A DNA stretch of 64,000 nt from Cognaticolwellia beringensis (GTDB taxonomy: Bacteria; Pseudomonadota; Gammaproteobacteria; Enterobacterales; Alteromonadaceae): contig NZ_CP020465.1 in assembly GCF_002076895.1 (NCBI RefSeq), forward strand, positions 4,092,001-4,156,000, read 5' to 3'. Numbering within the stretch: position 1 is the first letter of the stretch; each line of letters opens with the position of its first letter. Under the pieces are notes generated by a model. It did not search any database, was not told where the DNA came from, and saw nothing but the letters and a program-made list of their open reading frames with translations. Below, piece after piece: positions 51,525 to 59,666 of the stretch. Made by a program: the position numbers and the translations under genes.

Positions 51525-52718
51525 ATGAAAAACTCATTAAACCTCACGTTGCTAGCCGCAATATTTTTTTTCTTAACGGCCTGTCAATCGGCCAACAAAT
51601 TACAAAGCTATGATATTGGTAGTCATACTAATAAATTTTTAGATGAAAAATTTAAAGGTTACAAAGAGATTAACGTAGAGACCGAGGATGAAATTTTTGC
51701 TTTGAGTAAAGAAATGATAATAATGGCAAAAAGTATTAGTTTAGAACGTGATACTCGTAAAAAAGCGCACAAGTTACTGCAACATTTTTTTAGCCCAGAA
51801 AACATCAATCTAGCCTATAAATCGGGGGCCAATGTTATCGCAGCCAAAGCATTTAAAAATAAAGAGGCAAACTGTTTATCATTAACTATTATGGCTTATG
51901 CGATATCCCAAGAGGCTAAGTTAGATGTTGCTTTTCAACGTGTTGAAGTACCTGAGTATTGGGTGCGTAATGGGCGTACCAACATGCTCACAGGACACAT
52001 TAATTTAACGGTTTTGGAAGAAAGCTTTCCTGACAAAAGGGTACTTTGGCAGCGCACCGGTATTGAAATTGATTTTGATCCATTTGTTAATAAAAAGTCG
52101 TTTCCAAAGCGTAAAATTTATAAAAACAATGTGCTTGCGATGTTCTACAATAATAAAGCTGCCACAGCTATGGTTAATAGGGATTATGTCTCTGCCTATG
52201 CCTATTTAAAAAAAGCCACCTCTGTAGATCCTTATTTTTCTTCTGCTTGGGGTAATTTAGGTATTTTATATCGTTTTAAAGGCTTCCAACAAAGCGCAAT
52301 TAACACATATCGATATGCTATTTATTTGAATAAAAATAATTTAACCGCAATGGCTAATTTAAGCATGTTGTTGCACATAAATGGGTTAAATGAAGAAGCA
52401 AAGCAACTTGATAGTCATATTATGCACAAGCGAGCTAGTAACCCTTATTATTATGCGCTACTTGCTGATGAAAGGTTATATCAAGGCGCTTATGAGCAGG
52501 CGATATCTCATTATAAAAAAGCCATAAAACTCAATGATAATATCCATGAATTTTATTTTGGTTTGGCTAAAGTTTATTACCAATTAAATGAAATTAAAAA
52601 AGCTGAAAACTATGTCAGAAAAGCCATAGCAAAAAACCGTAGCCCACAACTCGACAAGCAATATATAGCTAAGTTAAATATTTTAAAACAGATCGATAAC
52701 AATACTAAATTACCATGA
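51525..52718 (+). CDS. TPR lipoprotein with transglutaminase-like domain
   Basis: 397 residues from the ATG preceded by AGGAGG; the frame is open 25 codons upstream. A lipoprotein signal ends FFLTACQS (lipobox LTAC). About 80-170 looks like a transglutaminase-type cysteine-peptidase fold: Cys in KEANCLSLTIMAYAIS and His in MLTGHINLTVL. About 200-390 are tetratricopeptide repeats (AWGNLGILYRFKGFQQSAINTYRYAIYLN; HEFYFGLAKVYYQLNEIKKAENYVRKAI). Such combinations occur in periplasmic assembly or peptidoglycan-related proteins. The stop overlaps the start of the M28 peptidase lipoprotein by 4 bp, so the two products likely act together in the periplasm. Confidence 0.75.
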   Translation: MKNSLNLTLLAAIFFFLTACQSANKLQSYDIGSHTNKFLDEKFKGYKEINVETEDEIFALSKEMIIMAKSISLERDTRKKAHKLLQHFFSPENINLAYKSGANVIAAKAFKNKEANCLSLTIMAYAISQEAKLDVAFQRVEVPEYWVRNGRTNMLTGHINLTVLEESFPDKRVLWQRTGIEIDFDPFVNKKSFPKRKIYKNNVLAMFYNNKAATAMVNRDYVSAYAYLKKATSVDPYFSSAWGNLGILYRFKGFQQSAINTYRYAIYLNKNNLTAMANLSMLLHINGLNEEAKQLDSHIMHKRASNPYYYALLADERLYQGAYEQAISHYKKAIKLNDNIHEFYFGLAKVYYQLNEIKKAENYVRKAIAKNRSPQLDKQYIAKLNILKQIDNNTKLP

Positions 52719-53653
52719 TTAATTTAAAACCTTACTGTTTATTGTTGGTTGTTTTGATAAGCACAGCTTGCAGTATACATAAAAATTCATTTTCAAAGAT
52801 AGGTTATAGCCCGCAAGAAACCGTGTTAAAACACTTACATTACTTATCATTAGATAGCTTGCAAGGACGGAAAATTGGTACAGCGGGTGGAAAATCAAGC
52901 CAAGATTATATTGTTGCCCAACTTGAGTTAAACAACATTAAACCGCTATCAAGTGAATATTTAGCGCCTTTTTCTATTACAGGTTTTTTAAATTCAACCC
53001 AAGGTAATAATGTTGTAGGTTTAATTACAGGTACTGAATTTCCAAATAGATTCATCGTAATTTCTGCTCATTTTGATCATATTGGCGGCCATGGTAATAA
53101 AATATATAACGGCGCTGACGATAATGCATCAGGCACCTCAGCTTTATTATATTATGCAAAAAAACTACAACATTCTCCGTTACGTTACAGTGTGATAGTT
53201 TTATTCACTGATGGAGAAGAAGTTAACTTAAACGGAGCAAAATCTTTCATCAAGCAAAACGCAATAATATTAGACAAAATAGTCCTTAACATTAACCTTG
53301 ATATGATCGCGGGTCATGCGACAACAAAATATTTACGTTATATAAGCAGAGGGTTAAATGATCTCTTAGGCGAGGAAAAATCATTAGTTTTTGAGCAGAA
53401 AAATTATGCTATGCAATTAAAAAAAGGCTTCAGACAGCGAAACCCATGTGAGAACAAAAATATAAAGTGGCAACTCGCGAGTGACCATGGGGTATTTTAT
53501 CGACAGCGTATTCCATTTATTTATTTTGGTGTTGGATGTCACAAAAATTACCACCAAATAAGTGACACTTTTGAAAACATAAATCGCGAATTTTTTCTCT
53601 CAGCAGTCGATATTATCTACCAACAAATTAAATTTATTGATCAAAATATATAA
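52715..53653 (+). CDS. M28-family zinc peptidase lipoprotein
   Basis: 312 residues. The signal ends LISTACSIH (lipobox STAC), so it is a lipoprotein. The co-catalytic zinc aminopeptidase residues are all visible: His-x-Asp in ISAHFDHIG, Asp in GADDNASGTSAL, the Glu-Glu pair in TDGEEVNLNG, Asp in INLDMIAG, and the final His in CHKNYHQISDTFE. There is no PA domain or C-terminal sorting signal. It would remove N-terminal residues from peptides in the periplasm. It is translationally coupled to the TPR/transglutaminase-like lipoprotein gene. Confidence 0.9.
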   Translation: MINLKPYCLLLVVLISTACSIHKNSFSKIGYSPQETVLKHLHYLSLDSLQGRKIGTAGGKSSQDYIVAQLELNNIKPLSSEYLAPFSITGFLNSTQGNNVVGLITGTEFPNRFIVISAHFDHIGGHGNKIYNGADDNASGTSALLYYAKKLQHSPLRYSVIVLFTDGEEVNLNGAKSFIKQNAIILDKIVLNINLDMIAGHATTKYLRYISRGLNDLLGEEKSLVFEQKNYAMQLKKGFRQRNPCENKNIKWQLASDHGVFYRQRIPFIYFGVGCHKNYHQISDTFENINREFFLSAVDIIYQQIKFIDQNI

Positions 53654-53740
53654 ATTTTTCAACTGAGCTACTCAGGCTGGTAAAAATCACGTTATAATAA
53701 CCCTTACTCTAAAAATTAATTAAATGAGGTTAACTCATCG

Positions 53741-54298
53741 ATGGAAAAGCGATTTATAACAGCGCAAGAGTTACTTGAAGATTCATTTCGCGTTGCTGCG
53801 AAGGTATTTGAAGACGGTTTTAGACCACAATTTATTGTTGGCATTTGGCGTGGTGGTGCACCTATTGGCATTGCAGTACAAGAATACTTTGACTTTAAAG
53901 AAGTTGAAACTGACCATATTGCCGTTCGAACATCTTCTTATTACGGTATTAATCAGCAAAGCAAAGAGATTAAAGTTCACGGTTTACATTATATAATTGA
54001 AAATGCAAATGCTGATGACGGGTTGTTAATTGTGGACGATGTATTCGATTCTGGTCGTAGTATCGATGCGTTAATAACTCAAATGAAAAAGTTAACCCGC
54101 AACAATATGCCAACAGATGTAAGAATTGCATGTCCTTGGTATAAGCCAACAAATTCTAAAGTAGATCTAGTGCCTGATTATTATGTACATGAGTCAGCAG
54201 AATGGTTAGTTTTTCCACATGAACTATCTGGCTTAACACCAGACGAAATAGCGCATGGTAAAAAAGATTTGGTCAATATTTTAGACTTATTTAAATAA
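53741..54298 (+). CDS. hypoxanthine/purine phosphoribosyltransferase
   Basis: 185 residues. The PRPP-binding signature GLLIVDDVFDSGRSI lies near residue 97-110, and the early conserved loop GIWRGGAPIG near 34. The C-terminal flexible part has CPWYKPTNSKVDLVPDYYVHE. It is closest in feel to the proteobacterial hypoxanthine-guanine type rather than E. coli Hpt, and would salvage hypoxanthine, guanine or xanthine to nucleotides with PRPP. Its base preference is not decided by sequence. A terminator follows at 54318. PRPP synthetase is encoded 4.5 kb away. Confidence 0.88.
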   Translation: MEKRFITAQELLEDSFRVAAKVFEDGFRPQFIVGIWRGGAPIGIAVQEYFDFKEVETDHIAVRTSSYYGINQQSKEIKVHGLHYIIENANADDGLLIVDDVFDSGRSIDALITQMKKLTRNNMPTDVRIACPWYKPTNSKVDLVPDYYVHESAEWLVFPHELSGLTPDEIAHGKKDLVNILDLFK

Positions 54299-54317
54299 CC
54301 TGTATTTATCTAAGATC

Positions 54318-54356
54318 AAAACACTAACCCATAGCATTGATATGCGTTAGTGTTTT
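54318..54356 (+). terminator. terminator after the phosphoribosyltransferase gene
   Basis: AAAACACTAAC and GTTAGTGTTTT are perfect 11-bp arms around a 17-bp AT-rich loop that can itself pair GCAT/ATGC, followed by TAAAT. It begins 20 bp after the stop. Confidence 0.75.
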
Positions 54357-54528
54357 AAATGCCCATCATTTTATCCACTTTACCTTCATACAAAGTAGGC
54401 CCTCATTAATAAAATAACTATAAATATAAAAGTTTAAAATCGAAATCCCAAAGCTAGCTTGTAATAAAATAGTTAATACCTTATCTTAATCGTTATAAAA
54501 ATTAGCCATATTTTACTGGTATTAACGA

Positions 54529-55728
54529 ATGAATCTAAAAGCAAGTATACTTTTTGGCTGTTTTATTTCTTCCGTAGGTTGGGCTAAAACACCGCTGATA
54601 CTGTTATCGATCGATGGTTTTGCTCAACATTATATAGAGCAATATAAACCCAAGGCATTGACGTCACTTATTCAGCAGGGGACTAGTGCCAAAGCCTTGT
54701 TACCGGTTTATCCGAGTAAAACCTTCCCTAATCATTTAAGTATCATCACTGGTCGCTATCCTATAAATCACGGTATAGTGCATAATTCGTTTTTCCATCG
54801 CGATATTGGAAAAACATATAAATTGGGCGCTGGAAAGAATGATGTTAGATGGCTTACCGCTGATCCTCTTTGGCATATCAACGAAATGCAGGGTAATAAA
54901 TCTGCAGTTTATTTCTGGCCAGAATCTGAAACCGCGATAGATAATAAAACGGCCAGTTATTACTATCCTTATGATCATTTTACACCCAATGAAAATAGGT
55001 TTGAGCAGATACTTGCATGGTTACGGCTTCCCGAATCTGAACGTCCAAACTTTATCGTGGGTTATTTTGCCAGTGTAGATGATGCAGGACACGAATTCGG
55101 TGCAAACTCGCCAGAACTTATTAATGCTATTAGCAAATTAGATATTTTAATTGGTAATTTTGTCGAAAAAATTAACCAAGAGTTTAATGGTGAGGTTAAT
55201 TTAGTAATTGTTTCCGATCATGGCATGACAAAAATTTATCAAGATCATGTCATCAAATGGCAAGAAAATATTGTTGATGGCGTAAAGGCTATCAATGGTT
55301 CGACACAACTTTATTTGTATAGCGATAATGATAAAAAATTGCAGCAAAGCGTTAAGCTATTTAAAAATAATCAAACACAGGCTGAAGAACAAAATTATCG
55401 TATTTACCAATACCCTAACTTCCCAGCACATTGGCGTTTAAGCCGCAAAACGGCCACTGTACCTGATGTTATTATTGAAGCCTTACCCTCTTATATTTTT
55501 GATAATGGCAAAACCTCTATAAAGCCTGAAACACATGGTTACGATCCAAAACTTCAAGCTGAATTAAATGCAATCTTTATTGCTATTGGACCCGCATTTA
55601 GAAAAAACATGCAAGTTGAAGCTTTTGAAAACGTAAATGTATTACCAATTATCACACGAGCTTTAGGGCTTAAAGATGTCGATAATATTGACGGAACCTA
55701 TCAAATAGCAGAGCTAGTCATTAAATAG
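54529..55728 (+). CDS. alkaline-phosphatase-superfamily phosphodiesterase (ENPP-like)
   Basis: 399 residues with a signal peptide ending SVGWAKTP. The nucleotide pyrophosphatase/phosphodiesterase motifs are present: metal Asp in LLSIDGFAQHYI, nucleophile Thr in YPSKTFPNHLSIITGRYP, Asp/His in YFASVDDAGHEFG, Asp-His in VIVSDHGM, and a late His in KPETHGYDP. These match ENPP-type enzymes that cleave phosphodiester or pyrophosphate bonds of nucleotides or lipids. It is exported to the periplasm and may supply phosphate and nucleosides. It is monocistronic. Confidence 0.92.
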   Translation: MNLKASILFGCFISSVGWAKTPLILLSIDGFAQHYIEQYKPKALTSLIQQGTSAKALLPVYPSKTFPNHLSIITGRYPINHGIVHNSFFHRDIGKTYKLGAGKNDVRWLTADPLWHINEMQGNKSAVYFWPESETAIDNKTASYYYPYDHFTPNENRFEQILAWLRLPESERPNFIVGYFASVDDAGHEFGANSPELINAISKLDILIGNFVEKINQEFNGEVNLVIVSDHGMTKIYQDHVIKWQENIVDGVKAINGSTQLYLYSDNDKKLQQSVKLFKNNQTQAEEQNYRIYQYPNFPAHWRLSRKTATVPDVIIEALPSYIFDNGKTSIKPETHGYDPKLQAELNAIFIAIGPAFRKNMQVEAFENVNVLPIITRALGLKDVDNIDGTYQIAELVIK

Positions 55729-55801
55729 CTTTACTATTTTTGTGTTATTGAATCGAAAACTCGCATAAGTCAGCGAAACATACTAAAAAGAATGCGACAT
55801 A

Positions 55802-56254
55802 ATGGCTATATATAAATTTACTGTGGTAAAAGGGCATCAAGTAGCGTCTGGGTGTGCTAATGATCCCCGGTTCCCAAAAGGTACCATTGCAGCCCAAACA
55901 CCATTTTTTCGTGCTCTAGGTCTTGAACTTGCTGTATTTCACCCTGCAACTTTAAATGCACAATTTAACTGCGATGCTATTATATTAAAGCGTTATGACC
56001 ATTTTTTTAAGCAAGTAAAATGGCATGAAGATGTTCCGCCTGAAGATTTCAAGTTTTGTCGATGCCATATCCTAGTAAAGTCAAAATCCTATCCCGCTTT
56101 AATTTATCAACCACAAGTAGTTACTAAAAAAGAACACTTACAGCCCTTAAATCAACTAGAAATCCTCGCGCCATTTATCCCAGGAGTTTTTTACGGTGAT
56201 GTCCTAACGTTAGATATTGTAAATGGGTCAATTTCTCAATTTGACACTACCTAA
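55802..56254 (+). CDS. uncharacterised protein, possibly related to CTP-dependent riboflavin kinase (DUF120 fold)
   Basis: 150 residues, cytoplasmic. The N-terminus reads YKFTVVKGHQVASGCAND with an early Gly-rich turn, then FFRALGLELAVFHPATLNAQF. The C-terminus reads NQLEILAPFIPGVFYGDVLTLDI. Archaeal RibK/DUF120 proteins have the same plan: V-G-x-x-x-SG, LGF-x-PYPGTLNV, and a final (L)EIIAP-x-LR-x-x-x-GD-x-V-x-I. The Thr-Asn of GTLN is kept as ATLN. This is a pattern match by eye, so homology and activity are unproven. The Cys pair FCRCH near residue 82 is unusual. No riboflavin gene is adjacent. Confidence 0.6.
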   Translation: MAIYKFTVVKGHQVASGCANDPRFPKGTIAAQTPFFRALGLELAVFHPATLNAQFNCDAIILKRYDHFFKQVKWHEDVPPEDFKFCRCHILVKSKSYPALIYQPQVVTKKEHLQPLNQLEILAPFIPGVFYGDVLTLDIVNGSISQFDTT

Positions 56255-56388
56255 TGGTATTTTTAACGTACTTAAGATAATTACTGGTTATTAAAATCAT
56301 AAACTTGCGAAATTTTCATTAATTACTTTTCAATAACATGCATAATAAGGTATGTTTTACATACAATAAGTCTTTAAATAATCTTCCT

Positions 56389-57600
56389 ATGCAAATAAGT
56401 TACATTGCCCGTCAGGCTATACTTGACAGAAATCATCAAACGGTCGGTTACGAACTTTTATTTAGAGATAGTCCAGAAAATAAATTTCCCGAAATTGATC
56501 AAGATATTGCTAGTTCGAAATTGATTATTCAAAATCATTTTCAGGGTGATATTCAATCAGTAAGTTTAGGGAAATTAGCCTTTATAAATTTTACTGAAAA
56601 ATGCTTAATTAACAAATATCCACTGATGTTCGATAAAGCTAGTATCGTTATTGAATTAGTTGGGCATCAATCTGCAAGTGATCGGCTCTTAAAAATTGTG
56701 AAGTACTATCATGATAAAGGGTATAAGGTTGCATTGACTGAATATGATCTTGATGAAAAATGGGACGTGTTATTCCCCTATATTGCGATGATAAAAATAG
56801 ATATAGAAATAACCAATGCTAAACGTATACGTCCGGTTTTGGATAGAATCAAACCATTTAATATCAAATTAATCGCAGAAAAGGTAGAAACCAACTATCA
56901 GTTACAATCGTTAGCGGAAGTCGGCTTTAATTATTACCAAGGTTTTTTTTATCACGAGCCTGAAATTATTGAAGGGCAAACCTTAGCGCCAATTAAGTCA
57001 CAAATGCTGCATTTAATCAGCGAAACATTCAATAAACCTTTAGATTTTGATCATATCGCAGAAATAATTGGTCACGACGTCAATTTAACCTTAGGTTTAC
57101 TTAAATTAGTTAACAATGTTGCAACTGGCGCCCGTGTTGAAATTACTTCATTAAAACAAGCTGCTGCATATTTAGGTGAAGACAAGCTTAAGCAATTCGT
57201 CACCATTTTAGCGCTATCTAAATTAACCACCAATAAAACCAGTGAAGTTTCAAGACAGTCGTTAATAACAGCAAAATTAATGGCAGCACTTGCAACGGAA
57301 AGCGCATTTATTGAAGTTAGTGACTTTGCATTTATTACCGGGTTATTAAGTGCAATTGAAGTTATATTGAGTCGACCGATGGATGAAATTCTAAAAACCA
57401 TGCCATTAGCCAAGCCAATTGTAGACGCTTTAGTAAACCATAGTGGATTATTAGGAGAATTATTAGATTTAACCATTAATTACATTACAGGTAATGGTGA
57501 AAATATACAGCAGCTAACTGATTTATACGGGCTTGATGCAAACTTTATTCATAAAGAATTTGTTCATGCTAGCAACTGGTGCAAGTCGTTAGGTATATAA
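56389..57600 (+). CDS. degenerate EAL plus HDOD signalling protein (YuxH type)
   Basis: 403 residues from the chosen ATG; an ATG 17 codons upstream is possible, but MQISYIARQAILDRN is the standard N-terminus. Residues about 1-195 form an EAL-like domain (YELLFRDS, FINFTEKCLI, VIELVGHQ, LTEYDLD), but the catalytic Glu-Ala-Leu and metal ligands are missing, so no c-di-GMP hydrolysis is expected. Residues about 200-385 are HDOD (IAEIIGHDVNLTLGLLKLVNNVATGARVEITSLKQAAAYLGEDKLKQF), without HD metal residues. Such proteins act as regulatory adaptors in motility or biofilm control. It is monocistronic. Confidence 0.9.
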   Translation: MQISYIARQAILDRNHQTVGYELLFRDSPENKFPEIDQDIASSKLIIQNHFQGDIQSVSLGKLAFINFTEKCLINKYPLMFDKASIVIELVGHQSASDRLLKIVKYYHDKGYKVALTEYDLDEKWDVLFPYIAMIKIDIEITNAKRIRPVLDRIKPFNIKLIAEKVETNYQLQSLAEVGFNYYQGFFYHEPEIIEGQTLAPIKSQMLHLISETFNKPLDFDHIAEIIGHDVNLTLGLLKLVNNVATGARVEITSLKQAAAYLGEDKLKQFVTILALSKLTTNKTSEVSRQSLITAKLMAALATESAFIEVSDFAFITGLLSAIEVILSRPMDEILKTMPLAKPIVDALVNHSGLLGELLDLTINYITGNGENIQQLTDLYGLDANFIHKEFVHASNWCKSLGI

Positions 57601-57612
57601 GTTATTGGTCAT

Positions 57613-57644
57613 AAAAAGAGCGTAATGTGGAATACGCTCTTTTT
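57613..57644. terminator. bidirectional terminator between the EAL-HDOD gene and yghU
   Basis: AAAAAGAGCGTA, 8-bp loop, TACGCTCTTTTT: perfect 12-bp arms with A-run and T-run, between two convergent genes. Confidence 0.93.
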
Positions 57645-57654
57645 ATTGGAAATA

Positions 57655-58524
57655 CTATTCTTCAGTTAGCTTATCTTGAGTACGCTCATCAAAGTCTCTA
57701 GCATCATGTCTTTCATGCAGTTGATTCGATAACTCACCCCAGGTTTTATTAACCATAACTCCACGTTTAACCGCAGGGCGCTGATCAATGTTTTCAGCCC
57801 AACGCATTACATTTTTATAAGACTTTAAATCTAAAAATTCTGCGGCATCATATAAACGGTTTAAAGCAAGCGCACCATACCATGGCCAAATAGCAATATC
57901 GGCAATAGTATATGCATCGCCACACATGTAATCATTATCTTCTAGATGCTTATCTAACACATCAAGTTGGCGTTTTACTTCCATTGAAAACCTATCAATA
58001 CAATATTCTATCTTTTCAGGTGCATAAGCATAGAAATGGCCGAATCCACCGCCAAGGTAAGGCGCGCTGCCCATTTGCCAAAATAGCCAAGACATACATT
58101 CAGTCCGATTTTCGGTTGTTGGTAAAAAAGCATTAAATTTTTCAGCTAAGTGAAATAATATTGAGCCAGACTCAAATAATCTCACAGATTGCTCATTACT
58201 TTGATCGATCAAAGCTGGTATTTTTGAGTTTGGATTAACCTCAACAAAACCGCTACCAAATTGCTCGCCGCTACTAATATCAATTAAGAACGCATCATAC
58301 TCTGCTTCCTTTATACCTAATGCTAGTAACTCCTCAAACATAATAGTAACTTTAACGCCATTGGGTGTCGCGAGGGAATATAACTGAAAAGGGTGCTTAC
58401 CTTTTGCTAAAACTTTATCGTGTGTTGGACCGGAAATTGGGCGATTTATACTTGCCCAGTTGCCACCATTTTCAGTATTCCATTGCCATACTTTCGGCGG
58501 AATATATGAATTTTCATCACTCAT
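57655..58524 (-). CDS. yghU: glutathione transferase, YghU/Ure2p-like
   Basis: 289 residues from the ATG preceded by GGGAG; the frame continues 21 codons upstream without support. An N-terminal extension (YIPPKVWQWNTENGGNWASINRPISGPTHDK) is typical of YghU. The thioredoxin fold has FQLYSLATPNGVKVTIMFEELLALG with the conserved Thr-Pro-Asn, and NPNSKIPALID with cis-Pro. The helical domain has YTIADIAIWPWYGAL. E. coli YghU binds two glutathione molecules and reduces organic peroxides and disulphides. The cellular role here would be redox defence. Confidence 0.92.
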   Translation of the reverse strand: MSDENSYIPPKVWQWNTENGGNWASINRPISGPTHDKVLAKGKHPFQLYSLATPNGVKVTIMFEELLALGIKEAEYDAFLIDISSGEQFGSGFVEVNPNSKIPALIDQSNEQSVRLFESGSILFHLAEKFNAFLPTTENRTECMSWLFWQMGSAPYLGGGFGHFYAYAPEKIEYCIDRFSMEVKRQLDVLDKHLEDNDYMCGDAYTIADIAIWPWYGALALNRLYDAAEFLDLKSYKNVMRWAENIDQRPAVKRGVMVNKTWGELSNQLHERHDARDFDERTQDKLTEE

Positions 58525-58722
58525 GTTATCTCCCATAATATAATATTGTTTATACGTTATGGTGAAACAGTTTAAAATGCCAGTCATTCTGACTATTTTA
58601 TTATCTTACCTGGCTATAAGTCAGTTAAAGATGTTTTGAATTAATATTGAACCAATATACATAGTGAATAAACTGATAAGTGTTTACAGATGATATTTTG
58701 CTGCGTGACGGGTAATATCCTA

Positions 58723-59646
58723 TCAATGCGACTGCAACGTTTCTGCGATAGTATCAACAATACTAAAAGCATTACTGCTATGAAGCACGCTGTCTGAGCT
58801 CCAAATGTTAGCAACACCCATAAGGGTAAGTCTTGTTATGGCGTCATCAACAAAAAATGCATGGGTGACTATGATTGAAATACTCGATGGTGCTTGAAGT
58901 TGTATTTGTTCTACCGCTTGTTCAAGGGTTTTTCCCGTACTGGCAATATCATCAACCAGGATCACGTCGCGATTGGTCAAGCTTAGGGCTTTATTGTTTT
59001 TATTACGTCCACTATTTTTATCACCAGTGTCGCTATTAGTTGCTAAGCTTACCTTAACATTCTTATCATCAAAGCGCTTTTTGGTCGCGATGGTATAATG
59101 CCAATTGTGCGGTTTGGCTATGGCTTGAACCCATTGCGCAGATTCTTCATCTGGACCAACGAGGACAGGTTGATTAAAGTGCTGCTGTAAAAATGTCGAC
59201 ATGGCGTTACTCGCATGTAAAGCAATGGCTTGACTGCTAATAGCCTCACTTAAGTTATTAATACGATGCAAGTGTGGGTCGATAGTGATAACGCGATCAA
59301 AATAGTCTCCAAGTAATTTACCAATAATCTTTTGGCTGATAGCTTCACCTTCGTGAAAAGCGGTATCTTGTCGCATATAGCATAAATAGGGCGCGACTAA
59401 GGTTATAAATTTAACACCTTGGGCCCGTGCTGCTGCAGCTGTGATAATTAATTCAATGAGCTTTTCATTAGGTTGGTTTAAAGTACGACATATTATCACT
59501 TGCTTTGGCAATGTAACCGGTAATAAAACTTTTGTTTCACCATCTGGAAATCGATGCAATACAATCCTTTTGAATGGCATCGATAAACTTTTCGCTAGTT
59601 GTTGTGCGGGTATTAAATAATCGTCAAAACCCAGTATTAAAGTCAT
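58723..59646 (-). CDS. ribose-phosphate pyrophosphokinase-like protein
   Basis: 307 residues. The PRPP synthetase plan is visible: HRFPDGETKV near 32, ITLVAPYLCYMRQDTAFHEGEAIS (ATP loop), TIDPHLHRI (metal/ATP), GPDEESAQWV, KKRFDD flexible loop, and the PRPP-binding loop ILVDDIASTGKTLEQA near 228. It is shorter and more divergent than housekeeping Prs, resembling archaeal and accessory forms, so the main prs gene is probably elsewhere. It starts 20 bp after the stop of the AMP/thymidine-phosphorylase-like gene on the same strand, so the two are an operon; together they could interconvert nucleotides and phosphoribose compounds. Specificity is unproven. Confidence 0.85.
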   Translation of the reverse strand: MTLILGFDDYLIPAQQLAKSLSMPFKRIVLHRFPDGETKVLLPVTLPKQVIICRTLNQPNEKLIELIITAAAARAQGVKFITLVAPYLCYMRQDTAFHEGEAISQKIIGKLLGDYFDRVITIDPHLHRINNLSEAISSQAIALHASNAMSTFLQQHFNQPVLVGPDEESAQWVQAIAKPHNWHYTIATKKRFDDKNVKVSLATNSDTGDKNSGRNKNNKALSLTNRDVILVDDIASTGKTLEQAVEQIQLQAPSSISIIVTHAFFVDDAITRLTLMGVANIWSSDSVLHSSNAFSIVDTIAETLQSH

Positions 59647-59666
59647 CGCAACTCCTAAAGGAAAAA

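Noticed and set aside
53741..54298. Xanthine-guanine phosphoribosyltransferase Gpt as a firm name
   Set aside because: The PRPP loop is clear, but base-binding residues do not let me choose between hypoxanthine, guanine and xanthine types.
56389..57600. Active c-di-GMP phosphodiesterase
   Set aside because: The EAL-like domain lacks the catalytic EAL motif and metal ligands, so enzymatic activity is unlikely despite the fold.
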